From positions 1 through 47,937 of the forward strand of contig JAQUUH010000006.1 of assembly GCA_028693955.1 (NCBI GenBank): a DNA stretch of 47,937 nt, given 5' to 3'. Below the pieces are notes generated by a model. The model had not been told where the DNA came from, made no database searches, and saw nothing but the letters and a program-made list of their open reading frames with translations. The position numbers were made by a program, and so were the translations under genes. Source of the DNA: Bacilli bacterium (lineage in GTDB: Bacteria; Bacillota_I; Bacilli_A; RFN20; UBA1709). Of the stretch, positions 34,457 to 43,688 are shown in pieces. The first letter of the stretch is position 1; each line of letters begins with the position of its first letter.

Positions 34457-37042
34457 CTAACTATACCAATTATATCCATATTCATATTCAACTTTTAATT
34501 TTACTTTTAATTCTATTGCATCATTCATGGACTTTTCTATTATAGGTATTACTTGCATTAATTCATCAAAGGGAACTTCAAATACTAGTTCATCATGAAC
34601 TTGCATTATCATTTTTGTTTTATAGTTTCCTTTTTTTAACGATTCATAAACTTTAATCATTGCTAGTTTTATAATATCAGCAGCACTACCTTGTATTGGA
34701 GTATTCATTGCTACTCTTTTGCCAAATTCTCGTACATTATAATTAGGATCATTAATTTCTCTAACATATCTATAGCGACCTAAAATAGTTCTAACATAAC
34801 CGCAACTCTCGCATTCTTTTACAGCCTGTTTTAAATAATCTTGTATTTCTGGAAAACTTGAAAAATATTTTGCAATAAAATCTTTTGCATATTTAACATC
34901 AACATCAAGTTCTTCTGCTAGACCCCAATCACTCATCCCATAAATTATACCAAAATTGACTACTTTTGCCTGTCTACGCATTTCTGGAGTCACATCTTTT
35001 GATGATACATTAAAAATACGAGTAGCTGTAATATTATGAATATCTAAATCATTATTAAAAGCTTTTATTAAAGATGCTGAATTAGCCATATGTGCCAATA
35101 CTCTTAGTTCAATTTGTGAGTAGTCAAAAGATAAAATATAATTATTTAATTTTGAAGCAATAAATGCTTTCCTTACTTCTTTTAATTCTTCATCTCTAGC
35201 AGTAATATTTTGAAGATTTGGATCTTTTGAAGAAAGCCTTCCTGTTTGAGTAAGCATGTTATTATATATAGTATGTATTTTCCCATCATCCAAAATATAA
35301 TTTTGAAGTCCTTGCAAATAAACACTTTGTAATTTTGAATATTTTCTATAATCCATTATTAGTGGAATAATTGGATGCATATCTTTTAAATATTTTAAAT
35401 TACCAGCACTAGTAGAGCGTTTTTTAGTCTTAGGAAGAGCTAGTTTATCAAAAATAATGCATCCCATTTGAGATGGAGAATTTATATTAAATTCTTCTTC
35501 AGAATGCTTATAAATCTCATTAGTTAAATTCTCTAACTTTTTAGCTACTATATTACTTTTATTCTTTAAGAATTCTATATCTAATTTCACACCATTTTCT
35601 TCCATATCAGCTAAAATTTTTGCTAATGGTAGTTCAACATTATAAAACAAATAATTCAAATCTAAATTCTTCAGCTTTTCTTTAACATTCGGCAATAAAT
35701 CATACAAAATTTTTGCTTTACTGCATGAATATTTGACAACATTAGTAATTTCATAACTCTTCTTCACGTAAATATTACTTAAAAAATCAATGTTTTTATC
35801 ATAATAAGCATAAATATTTGCAGGATCTTCTTTTAATGATGGCTCCATTAAATAAGTTGCAAGTGGTAAATCAAAAGTTAAATTATTTATTAAAACATCA
35901 AATCTATTTAATGCAACAATTGTTCTTTTGGCATCATAACAATATTTTTCATATTTATCACTGGCAAGGTAATTTAAAAATTCTTTATCTTTTAGTAAAT
36001 TAGGTAAAGTTATAAAACAGGTTTTTGTTCCTTTTGAGACTGCAACTCCTATTACATTTCCAAGATGATAATTATCTTCCATCATCTCCATTATAATAGC
36101 CAAATCAGCATTAAGATATTCAGAAGGAACTTTTTCCACTACTCCATAATCAAAATCAAAAACCAACTCTGGTGAAGGCAATTTTTTTAAAAGAGAATTT
36201 AAATCATATTTCTTGTAAAAATCTCTTAATTTATCACATTCAAAATTACGAAATTTGGTATCTTCAATACTAAAAGGAAATTCCATTTTTGTAAAAATTG
36301 TCGCAAGATTTCTAGATTCAAGTGCAATTTCTTTAGAACTCTTTATTTTATCACCGAGTTTACCATCTATTTCAGCATTCAAAATAATATCAAGATTATC
36401 ATACTCTTTAATAAGTTTTAATGCTGTTTTTTCTCCTATTCCTTTAATGCCTGGAATATTATCACTGCTATCACCCATTAACCCTTTCAAATCAATAATT
36501 TGTCGTGGAAAAATTCCAAGTTCCTCATATAATTCTTTTTCATCCATTTTTTTAATATCAGATAAGCCTTTTTTAGTTAAATTAACAACAATATTTTTAT
36601 CAATTAATTGTAATAAATCTCTATCTCCTGAATATATTTCTACTTCATAACCTTCTTCTTGAGCTTTTTTTGCTAAACTACCGATAATATCATCTGCTTC
36701 ATATCCATCACTTTTGTATGTATTAAATCCAAGACATTCTAATAGTTCTTCTGCAAGAGGAAATTGAGCTATTAAATCAACTGGAGTTTCTTTACGACCA
36801 GCTTTATAATCGGGATATTTATCATGTCTAAAAGTTTTAGCCCCCGTATCAAATGCCACAAGTGCATAATCTGGTTTATTCTCTTGTGTAATTTTATTTA
36901 ACATATTTGCTAGAGCATAAATAGCATTTGTTGCTGAACCATTTTTAGCACGCATAATAGAAGTAGAATCACCTCTAAAAGTCCCATAAAATGCCCGGAA
37001 TAGTAATGAATTACCATCTATTAACATTAATTTTTTACTCAT
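34457..37042 (-). CDS. polA: DNA polymerase I
   Basis: A family A polymerase of ~861 residues used in repair and Okazaki fragment processing. The 5' nuclease domain (~1-285) includes LMLIDGNSLLFRAFYG, YKAGRKETP, DGYEADDIIGS, YSGDRDLLQL and KGLMGDSSDNIPGIKGIGEKTA. The middle 3'-5' exonuclease-like domain lacks its acidic catalytic motifs, as in Bacillus Pol I. The polymerase part has motif A (SFDYSQIELRVLAHM), motif B (RRQAKVVNFGIIYGMS) and motif C (MQVHDELVFEV). The SD GGAGG favours the ATG at 37042 (or 37045) over the track ATG at 37057. The 5' end overlaps dnaE, and mutM::coaE follows. Confidence 0.96.
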   Translation of the reverse strand: MSKKLMLIDGNSLLFRAFYGTFRGDSTSIMRAKNGSATNAIYALANMLNKITQENKPDYALVAFDTGAKTFRHDKYPDYKAGRKETPVDLIAQFPLAEELLECLGFNTYKSDGYEADDIIGSLAKKAQEEGYEVEIYSGDRDLLQLIDKNIVVNLTKKGLSDIKKMDEKELYEELGIFPRQIIDLKGLMGDSSDNIPGIKGIGEKTALKLIKEYDNLDIILNAEIDGKLGDKIKSSKEIALESRNLATIFTKMEFPFSIEDTKFRNFECDKLRDFYKKYDLNSLLKKLPSPELVFDFDYGVVEKVPSEYLNADLAIIMEMMEDNYHLGNVIGVAVSKGTKTCFITLPNLLKDKEFLNYLASDKYEKYCYDAKRTIVALNRFDVLINNLTFDLPLATYLMEPSLKEDPANIYAYYDKNIDFLSNIYVKKSYEITNVVKYSCSKAKILYDLLPNVKEKLKNLDLNYLFYNVELPLAKILADMEENGVKLDIEFLKNKSNIVAKKLENLTNEIYKHSEEEFNINSPSQMGCIIFDKLALPKTKKRSTSAGNLKYLKDMHPIIPLIMDYRKYSKLQSVYLQGLQNYILDDGKIHTIYNNMLTQTGRLSSKDPNLQNITARDEELKEVRKAFIASKLNNYILSFDYSQIELRVLAHMANSASLIKAFNNDLDIHNITATRIFNVSSKDVTPEMRRQAKVVNFGIIYGMSDWGLAEELDVDVKYAKDFIAKYFSSFPEIQDYLKQAVKECESCGYVRTILGRYRYVREINDPNYNVREFGKRVAMNTPIQGSAADIIKLAMIKVYESLKKGNYKTKMIMQVHDELVFEVPFDELMQVIPIIEKSMNDAIELKVKLKVEYEYGYNWYS

Positions 37043-40000
37043 CATTACTACCTCCATTTTTGAATATCTTTAAATCATTTACTATAAAAGAAATGTCTTG
37101 ATTTTTTGATTTTATATCTCCTGCAACATAAAAATAATTATTTTTTGATAAAATATTTTTATATTTTTTATAAACATTGGGGAAAATAATCAATGATATT
37201 TTAGCAGTTTCATCGAATCCATTAATTATTGCCATTTCTTCACCATTTTTTGTCTTCATAAAACGAATATCTTGAGCATAAATAAAACTTTTAACACTTA
37301 TTTTTTTCTTTTTGCACTCTTTTAAACTAATGCATCCTTGTTCATATAATTTTTTGCGATATTTTGTAAAAATTGAAGAACTAAATACCATACCTAAAGA
37401 GGAGAATTCTTTCCTTATAATATCTTCTTCATCATCACTATATTCATGAACTATTGGACGATCACTCAAAAGAGTATTTATTTGAATATTACTATCTTTA
37501 CGAACTAATATTATTGAGATATATTGCGCAATATTGTCAAGATTACTTGCAAGCGTAGTTCTATTGATTTTAAACTCATCAAAACAACCAGAATATATTA
37601 AATTAAGAACTTGATCTTTAGTTACTCCTCTTAAATAAACTCTTTCCATAAAATCTAGAAAATCATTAAATTTTTTTTCTTTTCTAGCTTCTAATATCGA
37701 AGAAATGGCTACTTCTCCAATTCCTTGTATATTATTGAAAGAAAGTCTAATCTGTTTGCTATCTTCTATACTCAAATCTACCATACTCTTATTTATTGAT
37801 GGTGGTAATATTCTAATTTCTTGCTCTTTTAATTCATCAATAAATTTAAAAATATTAGATTGACTCATACAAGAACAATAGAACTCTTCTTGATAATGCA
37901 ACTTTAGATAAGCCATCTGAACAGCAATCATAGCATAAGCGACAGAATGTGAACGATTAAATCCATAATTTGCAAATTTTAATATTAATTCAAATACTTT
38001 ATCTATTGATTGCAATGAATGACCTTTTTTCATTGCTCTTGAAGTAAAACTTTCTTTTTGTCTTAGTAATTCTTTTTCATCTTTTTTTGCTATGGCTCTC
38101 CTTATAATATCTGCCTCTCCTAAAGAAAAACCCGCAAACATTTGTAATACTTGCATTATTTGTTCTTGATATATCATAATTCCGTATGTTGGTTCTAATA
38201 TTGACTTTAAACACTCATCTATATAATCTATTTTTGCATTATAATTTTTCCTTCTTGCATAAGTATCAATAAAATCCATTGGTCCTGGTCTAAATAAGGC
38301 TAGTATTGCCACTAAATCCTCAAATGAATTAGGCTTTACAGTTTTTATTGCTCTTTTCATTCCTGGACTTTCGAGTTGAAATATCCCATTTGTATTAGTA
38401 GTGTTAATTAACTCATATATTTTTTTATCATTTAAATTAATATTATTAATATCTATATCTATACCATGTCTTTTTTTTATGTTAAATAAACAATCCTCAA
38501 TAATAACTAGAGTTTGTAATTTCAATAGATCCATTTTTAATAATCCTATATCTTCTAAATAATTCATATTATATTGGGTAGATATAACACCATTATTAAT
38601 ATAAATAGGCATTACATCACTTAATTTCTCTTTTGATAAAACTATTGCTGAAGCATGATAAGAACTTTGTCGTGGTAATCCCAAAAGTTTTAAAGCAACA
38701 TCATATACTTGATGATACTTGTTTCTACTATTAATAAACTTTTGAAAATCTAAATTGTTTTCATATATCTTTCCAAGTTCTGTATCCTTACCACTTCTTT
38801 CGCGAATATTCAAAGGTAGATGCTTACTTATTATATTTCCTTCTTTTTCACTTAATCCCATTACTTTTGAAGCATCCATTATAGCTTGCTTTGTTCCAAA
38901 TGTTGCAAAGGTAATTACTTTTGCAGAATGATCTTTTCCATATTTTTGAAAAATATAGTCAATTACTTCATCAATACGATTATTGGCAATATCAATGTCG
39001 ATATCAGGCATAGTTACTCTTTGAGGATTCAAAAATCTTTCAAACAAAAGCTTGTATTTAATAGGATCAACATTTGTAATTCCAAGCACATAGGAAACTA
39101 AACTACCAGCTGCACTTCCTCTACCTGGTCCAACAAGAATATTTTTTTTCTTAGCAAATTTTATATAATCCCAAACAATTAAAAAATAATCTATAAAACC
39201 CATTTTTTCAATCACTGATATTTCATATTCAAGACGCAATTGATACTCTTCATACATTTTGTTATTAAGTCTTTTTTGTAATCCTTTATAACATAAGGCC
39301 TTAAAATAATCTTTATTACTAACATCATCTAATGAATTTTGATATTTTATTAAATTTGTTTTCAATTCAAATATATTTAGATTTATCATGTTAGCAATAT
39401 TCTCATTCATTTTTATTTCATCTTCATTAAAATTTGAAAAAATGAACTGGTCATTATCAAGAGCATAATTATATTTTTTAGTATAATTTAATGTTGTATG
39501 ATTTTCTATTGAAAAAAGAACATCTAACATATTCTCATCACTATTTTTTAAATAGCGGACTTCATTTATAACACATTTTTCAAAATCTAAACTTCTTAAA
39601 TAATTTAAAAAATCTAAATTTTCAATACCATAATATTCTAATCCTAAAAAAGTTTCCTTATTTATGGCCTTAAAAAAATTAAGAAATTCTAGAATTTTAT
39701 TACTATCATTTTTTAAATACATTTCATATATTATACTTCTTAATGAAGGAATGATTATTATTATTCCTTCTAAATAATCTTCTAATTGTTCTATTGGTAT
39801 AATATATTCTTTATTATCTTTACTAACAAAAGAACTCAACCGACATAAGTTTTTGTAGCCTAATATATTTTTAGCATACAAAATTAATGAAGATACTTGG
39901 TCATCTTTTAAAATTTTTATTTCAATTCCAATTATATACTTAATATTTTTAGACAAACAATAATGTGCAAAAGGCATTACTCCAAACATAACATTTTTAT

Positions 40001-40118
40001 CTGTTAAACAAAGGATATTAATTTTATTTTGAGATGCGTAACTGATAATATCCTCAATTTTCAAACAACTATGAAAAAAAGAATACCCACTTTTTATATT
40101 TAATGGAATATATTTCAT
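37035..40118 (-). CDS. dnaE: DNA polymerase III alpha subunit, DnaE type
   Basis: A 1027-residue C-family polymerase, shorter than E. coli DnaE and near the size of Bacillus DnaE. Active site motifs GPGRGSAAGSLVSYVLGI and MPDIDIDI are intact, followed by the fingers (ALFRPGPMDFI, YGIMIYQEQIMQV) and tandem HhH and OB (KISVKSFIYAQDI) domains. The N-terminal PHP domain is recognisable (FHSCLKIEDI, FGVMPFAHYC) but has lost its metal histidines: PLNIKSGYS and LTDKN stand where HLHVxSEYS and LTDHG are usual. No PolC is in the window. It overlaps polA by 8 nt and follows nrnA. In Bacillota DnaE usually extends primers for PolC. Confidence 0.94.
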   Translation of the reverse strand: MKYIPLNIKSGYSFFHSCLKIEDIISYASQNKINILCLTDKNVMFGVMPFAHYCLSKNIKYIIGIEIKILKDDQVSSLILYAKNILGYKNLCRLSSFVSKDNKEYIIPIEQLEDYLEGIIIIIPSLRSIIYEMYLKNDSNKILEFLNFFKAINKETFLGLEYYGIENLDFLNYLRSLDFEKCVINEVRYLKNSDENMLDVLFSIENHTTLNYTKKYNYALDNDQFIFSNFNEDEIKMNENIANMINLNIFELKTNLIKYQNSLDDVSNKDYFKALCYKGLQKRLNNKMYEEYQLRLEYEISVIEKMGFIDYFLIVWDYIKFAKKKNILVGPGRGSAAGSLVSYVLGITNVDPIKYKLLFERFLNPQRVTMPDIDIDIANNRIDEVIDYIFQKYGKDHSAKVITFATFGTKQAIMDASKVMGLSEKEGNIISKHLPLNIRERSGKDTELGKIYENNLDFQKFINSRNKYHQVYDVALKLLGLPRQSSYHASAIVLSKEKLSDVMPIYINNGVISTQYNMNYLEDIGLLKMDLLKLQTLVIIEDCLFNIKKRHGIDIDINNINLNDKKIYELINTTNTNGIFQLESPGMKRAIKTVKPNSFEDLVAILALFRPGPMDFIDTYARRKNYNAKIDYIDECLKSILEPTYGIMIYQEQIMQVLQMFAGFSLGEADIIRRAIAKKDEKELLRQKESFTSRAMKKGHSLQSIDKVFELILKFANYGFNRSHSVAYAMIAVQMAYLKLHYQEEFYCSCMSQSNIFKFIDELKEQEIRILPPSINKSMVDLSIEDSKQIRLSFNNIQGIGEVAISSILEARKEKKFNDFLDFMERVYLRGVTKDQVLNLIYSGCFDEFKINRTTLASNLDNIAQYISIILVRKDSNIQINTLLSDRPIVHEYSDDEEDIIRKEFSSLGMVFSSSIFTKYRKKLYEQGCISLKECKKKKISVKSFIYAQDIRFMKTKNGEEMAIINGFDETAKISLIIFPNVYKKYKNILSKNNYFYVAGDIKSKNQDISFIVNDLKIFKNGGSNDE

Positions 40119-40141
40119 AGCGCATCTCCTTTCTTAAATTA

Positions 40142-41131
40142 CTACTTTCCTTGATTAATTATTTCTTTATCCAAATCTACAATTATATTTAAAGTTTCTT
40201 GATAATTTTTAGCTCTTGCACCTGAGGCAAACTTATGACCTCCTCCAGCATATTTATTAGCAACTTTGTTTACTACTATATCACGAGATCTAATACTCAC
40301 TCGATAATTATTTTTGCGAGAATCATAAGCAAAACATACCCAAACTTTTATTTCATCACAAAAAGTAAAAAGACTTAAGTATTTTTTTGCTTCATCGCTA
40401 TCAATATTAAACTCTTGCAAATCTTCTTTTTCAAGATGATAATAAGCAACGTTTCCCCCATTAGAAATTTTGTATTTGCTCATAACTCTTTTTTCAATTT
40501 CTAAATCTTTGATAGTTCTATTGTACATTGGCATATAAACATCATTCATCAAATTAAAATCATATTTTAATAATCCAGCTGCTGCTACAAATGTATAATA
40601 TGTCGTGTTTGAATTTTGAAATCTTGAGGTATCTCCTGCTATTGCAACATACAAATATTTTGCGCATTCTGAATTAAATTTATATTTTTTAGAAATAATT
40701 CTATTTGATAAAATTGCATACAACAGTTCACCCACTGCAGAAAAACTTGTATTTATTATTTCTAAATCCGCAAAATGCTCATCAGCAGGATGATGATCTA
40801 TTTTAATTTTGTAATCCGCTTTTAAAAACCTTCTATCGCTTATTCTTTTTTGATCAGAAGTATCTAATAATATTCCTAAAAATGGTTTAGAAAATAACTC
40901 GTCATCGCTAATTGATGGGTACTCTGGAAAAAGATTTTTTCCAACCTCAGTATTTGAATCGCCCAAAACAAAGAAATTCTTTTCTGGAAAATTGTTTTTT
41001 AGCCAAAAATATAGGCCATTTTGTGAACCAAGAGCATCAAAATCAGGAGCTTCATGGCGAAAAATTGCAATATAATCATATTGTTCAATTTTATTTATTA
41101 ATTCTTCTATCTTATTTTTTTGTAATCTCAT
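40142..41131 (-). CDS. nrnA: Bifunctional nanoRNase/pAp phosphatase NrnA-like
   Basis: A 329-residue DHH/DHHA1 phosphoesterase: IFRHEAPDFDALGSQ (first metal Asp group), LLDTSDQKR, IDHHPADEHFAD (DHH) and IAGDTSRF in the DHH domain, then GGGHKFASGARAK in DHHA1. NrnA degrades 2-5 nt RNA oligonucleotides and hydrolyses pAp (3'-phosphoadenosine 5'-phosphate). It is the first gene of the long nrnA-dnaE-polA cluster, with an extended -10 and SD GGTG just before its ATG. In Bacillus nrnA is also next to dnaE. Product assignment is by motif and context. Confidence 0.9.
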   Translation of the reverse strand: MRLQKNKIEELINKIEQYDYIAIFRHEAPDFDALGSQNGLYFWLKNNFPEKNFFVLGDSNTEVGKNLFPEYPSISDDELFSKPFLGILLDTSDQKRISDRRFLKADYKIKIDHHPADEHFADLEIINTSFSAVGELLYAILSNRIISKKYKFNSECAKYLYVAIAGDTSRFQNSNTTYYTFVAAAGLLKYDFNLMNDVYMPMYNRTIKDLEIEKRVMSKYKISNGGNVAYYHLEKEDLQEFNIDSDEAKKYLSLFTFCDEIKVWVCFAYDSRKNNYRVSIRSRDIVVNKVANKYAGGGHKFASGARAKNYQETLNIIVDLDKEIINQGK

Positions 41132-41147
41132 TTAAATCACCAATAAC

Positions 41148-41156
41148 ATTATAACA
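41148..41156 (-). promoter_or_regulatory. Predicted extended -10 promoter of the nrnA-dnaE-polA cluster
   Basis: TGTTATAAT on the minus strand; -35 (TTACTA at 17 nt) is moderate. The transcript would start at the GGTG SD, leaving only about 10-13 nt before the ATG. Confidence 0.5.
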
Positions 41157-41187
41157 AAAAAGATTATCATTAGTAAAAATTATTAAT

Positions 41188-41213
41188 AAAAAAAAGCAGC
41201 AATGCTGCTTTTT
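41188..41213 (-). terminator. Intrinsic terminator of ackA
   Basis: The stem AAAAAGCAGC/GCTGCTTTTT with AAT loop lies just after the ackA stop codon, with a T run following on the minus strand. Confidence 0.85.
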
Positions 41214-41219
41214 ATAATT

Positions 41220-42410
41220 TTATAACTTTAATAACTTTACTGTATCTCTTGCAATAACAATTTCTTCATTAGTTGGTATTACAAATACTTTTACTTTAGA
41301 ATCTGGAGTTGAAATCAAAGTTTCTTGACAACGAACATTATTTTTCTCTTTATCTAGTTTAATTCCAAATGATTCAGAAATTTTATCAATAATTAATTCT
41401 CTAAATTTAATATCATTTTCTCCTAAACCAGCAGTAAAGACTATGGCATCGCATCCTCCAAGTTCAATATAATATGAACCTAAGAAATTACATACTGTGT
41501 TAACATGAATTTTCCTTGCTAACAAAGCTCTTTGATTTCCTTGATCAATACCAACTTGAATATCTCTAGCATCACTTGATAAACCACTAACTCCAAGTAA
41601 TCCAGATTTTTTATTCAATATATTAACAATATCTTCTGCTGTTTTTCCTAATTTACCTGACAAGAAAGTAACAATTGCTGGATCAATATCCCCACTTCTT
41701 GTACCCATCATTACTCCGGCAAGTGGTGTAAATCCCATAGATGTATCAACACATTTACCATCTTTTATAGCTGCAAGTGATGCTCCATTTCCAATGTGAC
41801 AAGTAATAATTCTTGAATGCACTGGATTTCCTAACAATTCTTGACAACGTTGAGAAACATAAAGATGACTTGTTCCATGAAATCCATATCTACGAACTTT
41901 AAAATTCTCATAATATTCATAAGGAATAGGATAAATAAAACGATCTGATTCCATTGTTTGATGAAATGCTGTATCAAAAACAGCAACATGTTGAACTTTT
42001 GGTAAAGCATTTTTAAAGGCTTTATAACCTGTCAAATTTGCTGGATTATGTAATGGTGCTAAATCAGATAAATCACTAATTACTTTAGCTACTTTATCTG
42101 TAATAATAACTGATTTATTGAACTCTTCACCACCATGTACAACACGATGACCTACTCCATTTATTTCTTCAAGACTTTTTACTATTTTTTCATCAACTAA
42201 CTCGTGAAGCAAAATATCTACTGCTTCAGTATGATTTTTAATAGGAATAGTATAATTTTTCTTTTTACCATTGAATTTTAATGTAACAATAGCATCCTCC
42301 ATACCTATTCTTTCGATTGTACCTGCTAATTTAACTTCTTCACTTGGCATTTCAAACAACTGAAACTTTAAAGATGAACTTCCAGCGTTAACAGCCATAA
42401 TTTTTGACAT
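41220..42410 (-). CDS. ackA: Acetate kinase
   Basis: A 396-residue kinase converting acetyl phosphate and ADP to acetate and ATP, the last step of acetate fermentation. Motifs: VNAGSSSLKFQLFE at the start, GHRVVHGGE, VFDTAFHQT, RRYGFHGTSH, HIGNGASLAAI, GMGTRSGDIDPAI-type MMGTRSGDIDPAI, and FTAGLGENDI. SD AGGGGG precedes the ATG. It is transcribed alone from its own promoter; pta is not in this window. With glucokinase, PFK and pyruvate kinase it suggests fermentative sugar metabolism. Confidence 0.98.
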   Translation of the reverse strand: MSKIMAVNAGSSSLKFQLFEMPSEEVKLAGTIERIGMEDAIVTLKFNGKKKNYTIPIKNHTEAVDILLHELVDEKIVKSLEEINGVGHRVVHGGEEFNKSVIITDKVAKVISDLSDLAPLHNPANLTGYKAFKNALPKVQHVAVFDTAFHQTMESDRFIYPIPYEYYENFKVRRYGFHGTSHLYVSQRCQELLGNPVHSRIITCHIGNGASLAAIKDGKCVDTSMGFTPLAGVMMGTRSGDIDPAIVTFLSGKLGKTAEDIVNILNKKSGLLGVSGLSSDARDIQVGIDQGNQRALLARKIHVNTVCNFLGSYYIELGGCDAIVFTAGLGENDIKFRELIIDKISESFGIKLDKEKNNVRCQETLISTPDSKVKVFVIPTNEEIVIARDTVKLLKL

Positions 42411-42442
42411 ATTAATACCCCCTAGTTTTATAACTATATATT

Positions 42443-42471
42443 ATAATACATCAAAAACTTTCCCTTATCAA
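42443..42471 (-). promoter_or_regulatory. Predicted ackA promoter
   Basis: TTGATA (42466-42471) and TATTAT (42443-42448) with a 17-nt spacer on the minus strand. A cre-like AAGCGCTT box is not seen here. Confidence 0.5.
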
Positions 42472-42499
42472 CTTTATATTATTCCTTTGGAATAAACTA

Positions 42500-43684
42500 T
42501 TATAAAAATTGATTATCTAGTGAACTATCAATATACAAAGTTTCAATATTTTCAATGCATTCTTGAAGCAAATCCTCATAATTAAATCTTTTTTCTAATT
42601 CCTCTGCTCGATATAATGTTGGTTTAATTATTGGATTTACTGGATTAAAGATGGTACAGCAATCAATATATGGTCGAATCGAAATATCATATGTATTAAT
42701 TCTTTTAGATATCTCAATTATTTCATTCTTATCCATTGTTGCTAATGGTCTTATCATTGGTAGACTAATAACATTATTTATTACTAACATGCTATTTAAG
42801 GTTTGCGAAGCAACTTGTCCAATACTTTCCCCACTAACAAGAGCTAAACATTTTCTTTTTATTGCCACTCCTTCAGCAATTCTATACATCATTCTACGCA
42901 TTATAGTTATAGCATAAGATTCATCACCCATATCATATATTGCTTCTTGAAGTTTAGTAAATGGAACTATATGCAAAGTAATTGCTCCGCCTTTTATGTT
43001 TGAAATAATACGTAATAAGTCTATAACTTTTTGTTTTGCATTTTGGCTTGTATAAGGAGGTGATGCAAAATGAATTGCTTCTATATTTACACCCCTTTTC
43101 ATCATCAAATAAATCGCTACTGGAGAATCTATTCCTCCAGAAATCAAAGCTAAGGCTTTACCTCCAACACCTAATGGATAGCCTCCAGCTCCTTTTATTA
43201 CATTAGAAAATATAAAAGCACCCTCATTCCTAATCTCAATTTTTACATAAAAATCCGGATTATGAACATCTACATGATGTTTTGTATTGTTAAGTATTTC
43301 ATTTGCCACTGACCTATTTATCTCGTCTGAATGATACGGAAATGATTTATCTGATCTAGTTGTTTTTACTTTAAAAGTACCAACTTCTTGTTGAAGCGCT
43401 AAATCTAACGCTACATTTATTATTGAAGTAATATCCTTACTTGTTTTTGTAACCAAAGACATATTAGCAATACCTGATACTTCTTTTAAAATTTTGATTA
43501 CTTCATTTTCATCTTCACCATTCAAGTGTATATATATTCTATCATGAGCTCTTAAAAACTCTAATTTTTCAAATTTCTTTAGTACTTTTTTAATATTATG
43601 GAAAAGTGCAATAATAAAATCTTTTTTATTTTTTCCCTTAGTATTTAGTTCTCCAAAACGTATTAGTATATGTTCATATTTCAT
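42500..43684 (-). CDS. thiI: tRNA 4-thiouridine synthetase ThiI
   Basis: A 394-residue enzyme transferring sulfur to U8 of tRNA (and, with a rhodanese in some species, to the thiazole carrier). The N-terminal ferredoxin-like and THUMP domains (RFGELNTKGKNKKDF to ~165) precede the PP-loop ATPase with ALISGGIDSPVAIYLMMKRG, and DCCTIFNPVNP carries the conserved Cys. There is no C-terminal rhodanese domain, as in Bacillus, so the persulfide must come from a partner desulfurase. The neighbouring nifZ-type desulfurase is the natural donor, 5 nt upstream. Stop lies just before the ackA promoter. Confidence 0.95.
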   Translation of the reverse strand: MKYEHILIRFGELNTKGKNKKDFIIALFHNIKKVLKKFEKLEFLRAHDRIYIHLNGEDENEVIKILKEVSGIANMSLVTKTSKDITSIINVALDLALQQEVGTFKVKTTRSDKSFPYHSDEINRSVANEILNNTKHHVDVHNPDFYVKIEIRNEGAFIFSNVIKGAGGYPLGVGGKALALISGGIDSPVAIYLMMKRGVNIEAIHFASPPYTSQNAKQKVIDLLRIISNIKGGAITLHIVPFTKLQEAIYDMGDESYAITIMRRMMYRIAEGVAIKRKCLALVSGESIGQVASQTLNSMLVINNVISLPMIRPLATMDKNEIIEISKRINTYDISIRPYIDCCTIFNPVNPIIKPTLYRAEELEKRFNYEDLLQECIENIETLYIDSSLDNQFL

Positions 43685-43688
43685 TTTT

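Noticed and set aside
42479-42495. Hairpin TTATTCC/GGAATAA after thiI as terminator
   Set aside because: The stem is perfect, but no T run follows on the minus strand, so an intrinsic terminator is not supported.
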